Below, piece by piece: positions 29,500-37,737 of a stretch of DNA of 51,927 bases. This DNA is from Halanaerobiales bacterium. Its GTDB lineage: Bacteria > Bacillota > Halanaerobiia > Halanaerobiales > M55B127. The stretch's first letter is position 1. Each line of letters begins with the position of its first letter. The notes below the pieces were generated by a model. That model had not been told where the DNA came from, did no database searches, and was given only the letters and a program-made list of their open reading frames with translations. The stretch spans positions 1-51,927 of the forward strand of contig JAGYMU010000006.1 in assembly GCA_018399995.1 (NCBI GenBank), written 5' to 3'. The position numbers and the translations under genes were made by a program.

Positions 29500-30372
29500 T
29501 TATAACACTTCATATCCCCCATTAATCAATCTGGATTTAAAAAGTAAATCCAGAAAAGGAAAATTAGCATTGATAACTGATACAATATCTTCACCAAACC
29601 TCTCTTCTTTTAGAATAACACCTATAACTGTACCACTATGGGCAGTTATTAATCCTAAAAACCCAGACTGTTTTTTCAATATACTTACAAGGCTTTCCAG
29701 ATCTGGCTTATTAATTATAGCCTGATTGGCTAGACTACTGATAGTTGCTCCCCATCCTAACATTTTATAGTCCCTGGTTTTTATGCCCCTTTTTATTAAT
29801 TTAAATGCCTTTTTTATATGATTAGATTTCTGCCTATTTAAAGTTGCCAGATCTTTTCTTGCATTAAATGATAGGGTTTCAATCTCACCTCCGTAATCAA
29901 AGATTAAAACAGGCAGTTGATCTATTTTTCCTAGATACTGATTTATATGGCCATTTATGTGATCAAACAATACAATCCCTTTCATAAAAGTGGCATCGGT
30001 TGGTTCAACTTCAAGTGCAATTTTTTTAACGAATTCGATTTCTACTTCTTTATTAAATAATAATAAAGTGGCTATTACAGCTGCCGTTATATCAGCAGTT
30101 GAACTGCTCATACCTTTAGCATATGGGAGATCAGATTCTATTTTTAAGTTTAAACCAACATGCTCTTTATTACAGTAACTTAAAGTTTTTTGCACTGCCA
30201 AATATGTCTTTTGTTTATTATCATTTATTAATATTTGGCTGTGTTTCTCTGTTTTCCTTACACAAGCTGTACTGAAAATATCTACAGGAGAACTTATTAA
30301 AACATTTTCTCCATTCAAATATCCCTGAATAAATTCACCACAGCTGCCTGGTACTTTGACTTTTACTTCCAT
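29500..30372 (-). CDS. pduX: L-threonine kinase PduX (GHMP family)
   Basis: This 290-residue GHMP kinase phosphorylates L-threonine to feed CobD. The N-terminus VKVPGSCGEFIQGYLNGENVLISSPVDIF is characteristic of PduX. The ATP-binding motif is DLPYAKGMSSSTADITA, and the C-terminal segment GLITAHSGTVIGVIL matches GHMP motif 3. It stands between cobS and cobD in the salvage operon, so aminopropanol phosphate can be made from threonine. AAGGAG precedes the ATG. Confidence 0.9.
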   Translation of the reverse strand: MEVKVKVPGSCGEFIQGYLNGENVLISSPVDIFSTACVRKTEKHSQILINDNKQKTYLAVQKTLSYCNKEHVGLNLKIESDLPYAKGMSSSTADITAAVIATLLLFNKEVEIEFVKKIALEVEPTDATFMKGIVLFDHINGHINQYLGKIDQLPVLIFDYGGEIETLSFNARKDLATLNRQKSNHIKKAFKLIKRGIKTRDYKMLGWGATISSLANQAIINKPDLESLVSILKKQSGFLGLITAHSGTVIGVILKEERFGEDIVSVINANFPFLDLLFKSRLINGGYEVL

Positions 30373-30382
30373 AACTATCTCC

Positions 30383-31117
30383 TTAGAAGAATAAAATTAA
30401 CATGAATAATATAAATAATTCCATTATCTCATTGAGAGCTCCGTAAAGATCACCTGTTAATCCATCAATTTTTCTGATAAAAAACTTGCCATATAACCAA
30501 ACCGCTACAGCGGTAATTGCTAAAATTAGGGCTCCTTTAAAGAAAAACAAAAATAAACTGACCAGAACTGTCCATAAAACAGAAATTAGAACCTGAGATT
30601 TTTCTAAATATATCTGATAGACCTTGCCCATTCCTTCCCTTCTTGCGTAAGGAAATATATAAACTGCCAATACCATTGCACATCGGCTTACGGTTGGAAC
30701 CATTATCAAGGCTGCATTCTTTTGAGCCAATGGAAGTTCGATTAATAAGGTAAATTTTAAGAGTAAAAGCAAGACCAAAGCAAGCACACCGTAAACACCT
30801 ATCCTGCTGTCATGCATAATTGATAGAACCTCTTTTTTATTCTTTCCTCCAAATAATCCATCAAAACTATCTGCTAATCCATCCATATGAATACCACCTG
30901 GAAGAATCACAAAAAATAGTAAAATCAATCCATCCCTAACCAAGTTAGGTAAAAACATTGTACCTAATAGATTGATAATAACTAAAACTAATCCTAACAA
31001 TGTTCCAATTAACGGATAATATAACATGGATCGAGCTATATTCTTTTCACTATAATTGAGTTCTTTTTTAACAGGTATTACTGTAATAAACTGCAGGGCT
31101 ATTAAAAATGAATTCAT
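30383..31117 (-). CDS. cobS: Cobalamin synthase CobS (adenosylcobinamide-GDP ribazoletransferase)
   Basis: This polytopic membrane enzyme joins adenosylcobinamide-GDP and alpha-ribazole to form cobalamin. Family marks are MNSFLIALQFITVIPV, then LPGGIHMDGLADSFDGLFGG (acidic metal site) and IMHDSRIGVYGVLALVL. The ATG at 31117 is chosen: AAGGAGG lies 6 bases before it, inside the gap after cobT. The frame is open further upstream, but that part overlaps cobT and lacks homology. Confidence 0.93.
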   Translation of the reverse strand: MNSFLIALQFITVIPVKKELNYSEKNIARSMLYYPLIGTLLGLVLVIINLLGTMFLPNLVRDGLILLFFVILPGGIHMDGLADSFDGLFGGKNKKEVLSIMHDSRIGVYGVLALVLLLLLKFTLLIELPLAQKNAALIMVPTVSRCAMVLAVYIFPYARREGMGKVYQIYLEKSQVLISVLWTVLVSLFLFFFKGALILAITAVAVWLYGKFFIRKIDGLTGDLYGALNEIMELFILFMLILFF

Positions 31118-31127
31118 CTCAGCCTCC

Positions 31128-32168
31128 TTAAAAATCAAGCGTATCGAAAGTAGCCATTTCTTTAATAATTCTGATAGAAGATTCAACTATCCCCATTCCC
31201 AAAATAGCACCTGTGCCTTCTCCCAATCTCATATTTAAATCAAACATAGGCCGCAAATTCAAATACTGATAGAGTTTATCATGACCCGGTTCTACAGATT
31301 TGTGAGAAGGGATTAAAAAATTGATAACATCAGGTTCTATCAGATAAGCAATTAAGGCAGCTGCCCCCGATATTAGACCATCAATCATAACCGGCTTTCT
31401 ATGAGCAGCTCCAGCTAACATCACTCCTGCCATGCCCCCAATTTCTAATCCTCCCACCTTGGCGAGGATGTCAACCCCATCATCCTTTTGCGGTTTGTTT
31501 ACCTCTAAGGCCTTTTTAATTACTGCCTTTTTATTTTCTAAACCTTTTTTATCAAGTCCAGTACCATACCCTACGATTTCATCTAAACTATTTTCGATTA
31601 CCACAGAAATTATAGAGCTGGAAGGAGTAGTGTTTCCTATACCCATCTCACCTGTCCCAATTATATTCTTTCCTTGAGCGATCAACTGCTCTGCTATTTT
31701 AATACCTACTTCTATACTTTCAACTGCTTCTTTGTGACTCATTGCAGGTCCTTTTAAGATATTATCTGTCCCTCTTTTGATATTGGCCTGGATCAATTTA
31801 TTATCTTTTATCTCCTCTACCATTCCAATATCGGCAATGGAAATATCCACATTGTACTGATTGGCAAATACATTGACAGCTGCTCCGCCCTTTAAAAAGT
31901 TTTTAACCATAGCAGCAGTTATGGTTTGAGGAAAGGCACTCACCCCTTCTTTAACAACCCCATGGTCCCCGACCATGATAATATGTGCTTTTTGGCTTAC
32001 ATCAGGCAGTGTTTCTGCCGTTATCCCGGCAATTTTTACAGCAAGTTCTTCTAAGTATCCTAAACTACCCGGTGGTTTAGTTAGATTATCAAGACGTGTT
32101 TGAGCACTTTCCATACTGGCTTGATCTAAACTGCTAATCTTTTTAATAGTTTTTTCTAATAATTCCAT
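31128..32168 (-). CDS. cobT: Nicotinate-nucleotide-dimethylbenzimidazole phosphoribosyltransferase
   Basis: This 346-residue CobT activates the lower-ligand base to alpha-ribazole phosphate. Visible segments are RLDNLTKPPGSLGYLEELA, IMVGDHGVVKEGVSAFPQ, GEMGIGNTTPSSSI and the catalytic Glu in MRLGEGTGAILGM. No bluB or bza genes for making the base are nearby, so the base may be scavenged. TAGGAGTG precedes the ATG, and it sits 10 bases after cbiB. Confidence 0.95.
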   Translation of the reverse strand: MELLEKTIKKISSLDQASMESAQTRLDNLTKPPGSLGYLEELAVKIAGITAETLPDVSQKAHIIMVGDHGVVKEGVSAFPQTITAAMVKNFLKGGAAVNVFANQYNVDISIADIGMVEEIKDNKLIQANIKRGTDNILKGPAMSHKEAVESIEVGIKIAEQLIAQGKNIIGTGEMGIGNTTPSSSIISVVIENSLDEIVGYGTGLDKKGLENKKAVIKKALEVNKPQKDDGVDILAKVGGLEIGGMAGVMLAGAAHRKPVMIDGLISGAAALIAYLIEPDVINFLIPSHKSVEPGHDKLYQYLNLRPMFDLNMRLGEGTGAILGMGIVESSIRIIKEMATFDTLDF

Positions 32169-32178
32169 TTTCTCACTC

Positions 32179-33123
32179 CTATCTAAATATATATAATAAA
32201 AAGACTGACATTAATATAAAACTAAAGCTTGCAATATACATTAAGCTAATAGTTTCTTTTATATTTTTATTACTAAAATCTAATATTTTTTCTCCCAACA
32301 ATGCTTTTTTACTGACCCGCCCAAAGTAGTAATTAACACCTCCCAGTTGGATTTTAAGGGCTCCTGCTACCGCTGACTCCGGATAACCGGCATTAGGACT
32401 GACGTGTTTGTCAGCATCGTTTAATATGGTCTTATAGGCTCTTTTATAATCTTTTTGTAATAAAACAGCAGCTATTATAATAAAGAGGGCTGTTAACCGG
32501 GCTGGAATGTAGTTAACCACATCATCCAGTTTGGCTGCAGTCCAACCAAAATATCTGTATTTCTGATTTTTATATCCCAACATGGAATCCATAGTATTAA
32601 CCGCTTTATATAAAACTGCTGCAACCGGACCACCTATTAGATAATAAAAAAGAGGCGCTATAATACCATCACTTGTATTTTCAGCAATCGTTTCAACCGT
32701 AGCCCTGATAATTTCATCTTCGTTTAACTTATCTGTTTCTCTACCAACAAACATATTTAAGCTGCTGCAGGCCTTTTGTTTATTATCCTCTTGTAGACTT
32801 TTATATATTTTTCTACCTGCCGCACTCAAACCTTTTATTGCTATTGTTGTATATAGGATAAATATTTTAAGGGCTGTACTTAAATAATTATTTAGATAAG
32901 TGAAAAGAGAAATCGTAAAGTAAGTTATTAAAAAAGTAATTGATAATACCAATAATACTAAAACAAAACCCTTGAATCTCTGCTTTCTATTATCTTCTAA
33001 ATTATTCCGTAATATATTATCAAAAGATGAAATCAATTTTCCCATTAAAACAACTGGATGAGGATATGAAGTAGGATCACCTAATAGTAAATCAAGGATA
33101 ACAGCTGAAAATAATACAAACAT
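32179..33123 (-). CDS. cbiB: Adenosylcobinamide-phosphate synthase CbiB
   Basis: This 314-residue membrane protein attaches aminopropanol (phosphate) to adenosylcobyric acid. Diagnostic segments are LDLLLGDPTSYPHPVVLMGKLI, VETIAENTSDGIIAPLFYYLIGGP, AVNTMDSMLGYKN and SPNAGYPESAVAGAL. About five membrane helices are apparent. GGGGAGG precedes the ATG, and it follows cobQ by 11 bases. Confidence 0.95.
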   Translation of the reverse strand: MFVLFSAVILDLLLGDPTSYPHPVVLMGKLISSFDNILRNNLEDNRKQRFKGFVLVLLVLSITFLITYFTISLFTYLNNYLSTALKIFILYTTIAIKGLSAAGRKIYKSLQEDNKQKACSSLNMFVGRETDKLNEDEIIRATVETIAENTSDGIIAPLFYYLIGGPVAAVLYKAVNTMDSMLGYKNQKYRYFGWTAAKLDDVVNYIPARLTALFIIIAAVLLQKDYKRAYKTILNDADKHVSPNAGYPESAVAGALKIQLGGVNYYFGRVSKKALLGEKILDFSNKNIKETISLMYIASFSFILMSVFLLYIFR

Positions 33124-33134
33124 TAAATCCTCCC

Positions 33135-34655
33135 CTAATTAAGTCCGATTATTTTATACAATAAATCCATATTTAAATTTTGCTTTACCTCTTCTGCTAA
33201 TTGATCGAGTGAACCGCTTCTTTTTTCTTTAAAATTTATCAAATCTATCTGATCTCGCTTTTTGATTTTGTTCTGGCTGAGTTTATTCATAAATTTTTTT
33301 CTAAAAATATCATTATCAAAAATTCCGTGAATATAAGTTCCCCATACCTTCTGATCTTTTGATATAGCCCCATCATTGATCAAGCACTCTTGATCAGAAC
33401 GCGATATTATTTTAAATAAAGGTAAAGCATTTTCTTTCAATTCTGTTTTTCCCATATGTATTTCATAGCCTTCAATTACCTCTTTTGAAAAATCTATTGA
33501 CAGTTCTAAATTATTATGTGTTAGAGCCTCTATTTGATGAGTCTCTTTACCTGCACTAAATTCAGTCTCTATATCCAGCAGGGAAAGTCCTTCTATAACC
33601 TTCAAACTACCCTCAGTTCGTTCGGGATCAATTAAGTTGTTCCCCAGCATTTGATATCCTCCACAGATCCCGATAATTTCCACTCCCTTTTCAGCTGCTT
33701 CGATTATCTTATTATCTAATCCTTTTTCTTTTATATAAAGTAAATCTTCAGTTGTATTTTTAGTACCGGGTAAAATAACTGCATCATAGTTATCAAGATT
33801 ATTTTGATCACTCTCTATGTAATTCAATTCGAGCAAAGGCTCCATACCCAATACATCGAAATCAGTAAAATTTGATAAGTGGGGAAGTTTAATCACGCCA
33901 ATTTTAATTTCTGCCTTTTGGTTTTTGTGATCTTTAATCATTACGGAATCTTCTTCCGGCAGTGAAATATTTTTTAAATAGGGCATAACTCCCAGAACAG
34001 GTATCCCGGTCTTATTTTCGATAAATTTTAAACCGGACTGCAGTGATTCTCTGCTGCCTCTAAATTTATTTATTATAATGGCTTCGATTAAATCTTTTTT
34101 GTCACCCAATAATTCCAGCGTGCCTACGATGGAAGCAAATACCCCTCCCTTGTCAATATCAGCTACTAATATGACCGGTGTTTTGAATAATTCTGCCACC
34201 TTCATATTAGCCAGATCTCTATCTTTTATATTGATTTCTGCTGGACTACCGGCCCCTTCCATAACCACTACTTCATAGTTTAAAAATAGTTCATTTAGTG
34301 ATTCTTTAATTATGCGAAGTGCCCATTGAACATATTCTTTGTTTTGATAATTGTCAGTGAAATCACCGAGCGGATTTCCCTTAACAATAACCTGTGATTT
34401 CCCCTTACCCTTTGGTTTTATCAAAAAGGGCTGCATATTAACTGTCACTTCGGTATTGCAGGCCTCTGCCTGTAAAGCCTGAGCTCTGCCAACCTCCCCG
34501 CCGTTTTTTGTCACATAGGAATTCAAAGCCATATTCCAGGATTTAAAGGGAGCAACTTGATAACCTTCTTGGTATAATATCCTGCATAAAGCTGCCGCCA
34601 TCATGCTTTTCCCCACATTAGAGGCTGTTCCTTGAAACATAATTGTTTTTGTCAT
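33135..34655 (-). CDS. cobQ: Cobyric acid synthase
   Basis: This amidotransferase amidates adenosylcobyrinic acid a,c-diamide to cobyric acid. The N-terminal dethiobiotin-synthetase-like ATPase begins TIMFQGTASNVGKSMMAAALCR. The C-terminal class I glutamine amidotransferase has the nucleophile Cys in IGICGGYQMLG and the His in WGTYIHGIFDN. I chose the ATG at 34655, just after the cobU stop; a GTG 12 bases upstream overlaps cobU. Also known as cbiP. It is the only corrin-ring amidation gene here, so the operon can use incomplete corrinoids. Confidence 0.93.
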   Translation of the reverse strand: MTKTIMFQGTASNVGKSMMAAALCRILYQEGYQVAPFKSWNMALNSYVTKNGGEVGRAQALQAEACNTEVTVNMQPFLIKPKGKGKSQVIVKGNPLGDFTDNYQNKEYVQWALRIIKESLNELFLNYEVVVMEGAGSPAEINIKDRDLANMKVAELFKTPVILVADIDKGGVFASIVGTLELLGDKKDLIEAIIINKFRGSRESLQSGLKFIENKTGIPVLGVMPYLKNISLPEEDSVMIKDHKNQKAEIKIGVIKLPHLSNFTDFDVLGMEPLLELNYIESDQNNLDNYDAVILPGTKNTTEDLLYIKEKGLDNKIIEAAEKGVEIIGICGGYQMLGNNLIDPERTEGSLKVIEGLSLLDIETEFSAGKETHQIEALTHNNLELSIDFSKEVIEGYEIHMGKTELKENALPLFKIISRSDQECLINDGAISKDQKVWGTYIHGIFDNDIFRKKFMNKLSQNKIKKRDQIDLINFKEKRSGSLDQLAEEVKQNLNMDLLYKIIGLN

Positions 34656-34656
34656 C

Positions 34657-35265
34657 TTATCCTTCACCCAAATCTTTCAAAATATCAGCCTGATTATTTT
34701 TATTTAGTTCATTTAAATCAAGAGCAAAACCAGCTATAGTTAAATATACTTTATCGGCTCTCTGAGCCACCATCTGATTAGCCCTCCCTGAAATGTCTCT
34801 AAAAAGTCTGCCCAGTTCATAACTTGGTACCAGGCCCTGCCCTACCTCATTTGATACTATTATCAAATTCATATGTTTTTTGCGGGCTATATCTATAATT
34901 TCTTTAACCTCATTGATAATATCATCTTCAAGCTGATTTTTTATCTCTAGATTATTCTCATCTTCTAAATTTTCTTTTTCTAATAATAAGTTGGAAATAA
35001 AGAGAGTTAGACAATCTATCAAAATTGTTCGGCTGTTTTCTAATCTTTTAATAACTTTAGATACTTCTTTTGGCTCTTCTATGGTATCCCATTTTTTTGA
35101 TCTCTGAGATTGATGAAGTCTGATCCGTTCCTGCATTTCTTGATCAAGAGCTTCTGCCGTTGCTATATAACTAACTTTATCGCCGCCTATTTTTTTTGCG
35201 ATCTTTTCTGCAAAAGTGCTCTTCCCGCTCCGGGCACCACCTAAGATTAATATAATTTTAGCCAA
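34657..35265 (-). CDS. cobU: Bifunctional adenosylcobinamide kinase / guanylyltransferase
   Basis: This CobU/CobP enzyme phosphorylates adenosylcobinamide and transfers GMP to it. The P-loop is LILGGARSGKSTFAEKIA, and the characteristic LIIVSNEVGQGLVPSYELGRLFRDISGRAN block is present. It is the first gene of the operon behind the cobalamin riboswitch. Start choice: a TTG at 35265 (MAKIILILGG), 9 bases after AGGAG; another TTG at 35274 touches the ribosome binding site. Confidence 0.93.
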   Translation of the reverse strand: MAKIILILGGARSGKSTFAEKIAKKIGGDKVSYIATAEALDQEMQERIRLHQSQRSKKWDTIEEPKEVSKVIKRLENSRTILIDCLTLFISNLLLEKENLEDENNLEIKNQLEDDIINEVKEIIDIARKKHMNLIIVSNEVGQGLVPSYELGRLFRDISGRANQMVAQRADKVYLTIAGFALDLNELNKNNQADILKDLGEG

Positions 35266-35296
35266 GATTTTCAACTCCTTTTTATATATAACAAAT

Positions 35297-35331
35297 AAAA
35301 AAACCAGATCTTCTTCAAAATTAAAGATCTG
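35297..35331 (-). terminator. Regulatory terminator of the cobalamin riboswitch
   Basis: On the minus strand CAGATCTT/AAGATCTG forms an 8-base stem with an 11-base loop, followed by GG and seven T (35297-35303). It lies between the aptamer and cobU. A second hairpin AATCTAC/GTAGATT (35345-35351 with 35373-35379), followed by ATTTTT, precedes it. CCTGTTT (35356-35362) can also pair with AAACAGG (35382-35388) at the aptamer edge, an alternative fold that could switch termination. Confidence 0.8.
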
Positions 35332-35382
35332 ATGTAATAAAAATAATCTACTGATCCTGTTTTTCGAAGAATGTAGATTATA

Positions 35383-35540
35383 AACAGGCAGGTCTCCTGA
35401 CTCACAGCTTAACGTCCTTCCAAACCTTCCCTGTTAAAACAAGTGGTTATTATGGAGGACTAACTGCTTACAGTGGCGAACCCGTTCAGGATTTTAACCT
35501 GATTCCCTATTCTCTTTCAGCTTAACTGAAAGCACCTATT
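35383..35540 (-). ncRNA. Cobalamin (AdoCbl-type) riboswitch aptamer
   Basis: The minus strand carries the conserved B12 aptamer landmarks in order: the GGTGCTTTCAG opening, a GGGAA segment followed by TCAGGTTAAAATCCTGAACG, then GTTCGCCACTGTAAGC (B12-box region), AGTTAGTCCTCC, GGAAGG, and the closing GTGAGTCAGGAGACCTGCC. A terminator follows 50 bases later, before cobU, so cobalamin binding should stop transcription of the eight-gene salvage operon. Confidence 0.93.
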
Positions 35541-35575
35541 TACAATATATATGCAATTTTTATTCTGCTATTACT

Positions 35576-35581
35576 ATTATA
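35576..35581 (-). promoter_or_regulatory. -10 box of the riboswitch operon
   Basis: TATAAT on the minus strand lies about 35 bases before the aptamer. No good -35 is evident, and the box sits just beyond the nadE stop. Confidence 0.45.
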
Positions 35582-35604
35582 CGATATCTTTTTTAATTAT
35601 CCTG

Positions 35605-36348
35605 CTATTTTGTTAATCTTTTTCTGCTTGGGACTGGAATAGGATCAAGTTTATGACTGTTTTTTTGGGCTAATTTATCAATTTTTTCTTTGATTTCAGG
35701 CTCAGCCTGGCCTGTTAAAATATAATGATCTAATTGTTTATAGCTGAGTCCCATCTCGTTCTCATCGGTCTGATCTTCCCAGAGTCCTGCCGAAGGTTTT
35801 TTATTTATTATTTCATCCGGGATATTTAAATACCTGGCCAGTTCTCTTACTTCAGTTTTGACCAATCTCCCTAATATGGTAAGATCAATTCCACCATCAC
35901 CATACTTGGTAAAGTAACCAACCTTTAATTCACTCCAGTTATCTGTGCCTAATACTAGATAATTATTTTTAGCTGCATAATAATATAAGGTAACCATACG
36001 TAATCTGGGTTTTGCATTGGCCAGGGCTAAACTATCTTTGCTTTTCATATTTTCCGCTTTGACTAAATTTTTAAAAGAATCGAAAAAATTATCTAAATTT
36101 TTTACCTTATAATTTATATTAAATTTCTCCGCCACTTTTACTGCATCAATTTTATCTTGTTTACTACTGTAACAGGGCATAATAAGGGCCAGCGTATTAT
36201 TGGGAAAGGCTTTTTGGGACAATACAGCCGTAACAGATGAATCTATCCCCCCACTTAAACCCAACACAACACCATCTGCATTAGCATTCTTCACTTTTTG
36301 TTTCAACCAATATAACAACGTATTTTCTACATGTTCATAATTTAACTC
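35605..36348 (-). CDS. nadE: NH3-dependent NAD+ synthetase
   Basis: This N-type ATP pyrophosphatase converts deamido-NAD to NAD with ammonia. The P-loop is LGLSGGIDSSVTAVL; other conserved segments are LVLGTDNWSELKVGYFTKYGDGG and KKPSAGLWEDQTDENEMGLSY. There is no nitrilase glutaminase domain, so ammonia is the donor. Start choice: GTG at 36348 (MELNYEHVENTLL), 4 bases after a perfect AGGTGAT; a GTG at 36360 lies upstream. It is coupled to the preceding kinase-like gene, whose stop is 13 bases before it. Confidence 0.93.
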   Translation of the reverse strand, partial: ELNYEHVENTLLYWLKQKVKNANADGVVLGLSGGIDSSVTAVLSQKAFPNNTLALIMPCYSSKQDKIDAVKVAEKFNINYKVKNLDNFFDSFKNLVKAENMKSKDSLALANAKPRLRMVTLYYYAAKNNYLVLGTDNWSELKVGYFTKYGDGGIDLTILGRLVKTEVRELARYLNIPDEIINKKPSAGLWEDQTDENEMGLSYKQLDHYILTGQAEPEIKEKIDKLAQKNSHKLDPIPVPSRKRLTK

Positions 36349-36360
36349 CACAATTATCAC

Positions 36361-37722
36361 CTATCCCTCAAAATTTCCTTCAATTAAATCAACAATATCT
36401 CCCTTAATTTCAGTTATCTGCCATTTACCATCTTCTTTTTTGACTAAAAGTCTATCCACCATATTTTTTTCTTGCATCTTATTTTCACGTGGATAATAGA
36501 ATATATAACTTATTTCATATTGATAATAATCACTGACTGTAGTACTATTGATATTTAAATTCTTAATACCAAATACCTCCTCTTCAATATCTTCCTCATC
36601 ATTCGTATTTTGATAAGCACCCCGCATCGTTTCCATAACATGTCCTTCTGAAACCATAGTTTGTAGTTTTTTTAGATTAACTGAGGTGGTCTGAGTTAAA
36701 ATCACAGGGTTCTTTTTATCTATTGAATCATAAAAATAGTTAATAAGTTGATCCGGTGTAGTTGCTTCAGTTATAACAGGAGGATTGGTACCTAAAAGTC
36801 CAACTGATAAGATGGCTGCAATTATAATTCCAAAAAATAGTGTTTTCCCCCAATGATGCCTAAAATAAAATAAAATATTTTCTTTTAACCTACTTTTCTT
36901 TAATTGTGTTTCTTTTTTATTTAAACTCTGCTTTCTTACTTGAGGCAGGGCCTTTATTAAATTTTGCTCTTTTAAATGTTTTATTTCATTTACTATAGCG
37001 ACGATGGAAGCAGGTTGTTTTTTTTGATCAGACTGCAGCATCTTCGTGATTAAATCACTGAATTTAATAGAAATTTCCGAATTTAAATAACGGACTTTCA
37101 AAAAAGAACCCGTCATTTTTTTATCATACATATCTTTTTTATTATCTGCTTGAAAAGGGAATTGTCCTGTCAAAAGATAATAAAATATAACTCCAAAGTT
37201 ATATATACGCGCCTTTTCATTCCAATTTTGACTGCTGATCAAATCTGGAGACCGGTATATTTCATCAAATTCTTTTTCAAAATCTGGATATCTATACTGC
37301 TCAATAATCCTATTTATGTGAGGATCGACCAATTTAATATTATCTTTGTGATCTACTCTAAAGTAATTTAATTTAATTTCAGATGAAAATTCTACCTTAT
37401 CATTTAATGAATCCCAAATTTGTAGAATCTGTAAGCACCAATCTGCAGCTTTATCTGTTTCAATATTACCTGTGCTAAAATTTTCTATCAAAGAAGGGTA
37501 ATAATTTTCTTCTTTTGCCAATAAAAAGTATTCACCATCAATCCTCTCAACTTTGCTAAAGTTAAGAACTTTATCGCTGCCAAACCTACATCTTTTAAAA
37601 TTATTTTTGATGTCTTTAACTATATCAAGCATAACCCGAGAACGGGGCTTTTTGTTGATAAATATTTTTTCGGCTATTAATTTTTTGTTGTCTTTATCGT
37701 ATTCAATATATTCATTATACAT
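36361..37722 (-). CDS. Membrane-anchored pseudokinase-like protein with extracytoplasmic domain
   Basis: The 453-residue protein has a protein-kinase-like domain (about 1-255). RSPDLISSQNWNEKARIYNFGVIFYYLLTGQFPF matches the APE-to-DxxSFG region of Ser/Thr kinases. The catalytic loop is degenerate: the usual catalytic Asp is Glu115, the metal Asn is Tyr120, and DFG is DPH (133-135). No glycine-rich loop is visible. A membrane helix (about 294-311) leads to an extracytoplasmic domain (about 320-453) ending LVKKEDGKWQITEIKGD, reminiscent of NTF2-like domains. It is probably a pseudokinase sensor or scaffold. It sits between pgi and nadE, 15 bases after pgi. Confidence 0.72.
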   Translation of the reverse strand: MYNEYIEYDKDNKKLIAEKIFINKKPRSRVMLDIVKDIKNNFKRCRFGSDKVLNFSKVERIDGEYFLLAKEENYYPSLIENFSTGNIETDKAADWCLQILQIWDSLNDKVEFSSEIKLNYFRVDHKDNIKLVDPHINRIIEQYRYPDFEKEFDEIYRSPDLISSQNWNEKARIYNFGVIFYYLLTGQFPFQADNKKDMYDKKMTGSFLKVRYLNSEISIKFSDLITKMLQSDQKKQPASIVAIVNEIKHLKEQNLIKALPQVRKQSLNKKETQLKKSRLKENILFYFRHHWGKTLFFGIIIAAILSVGLLGTNPPVITEATTPDQLINYFYDSIDKKNPVILTQTTSVNLKKLQTMVSEGHVMETMRGAYQNTNDEEDIEEEVFGIKNLNINSTTVSDYYQYEISYIFYYPRENKMQEKNMVDRLLVKKEDGKWQITEIKGDIVDLIEGNFEG

Positions 37723-37737
37723 AATTTTTACCCCTTT

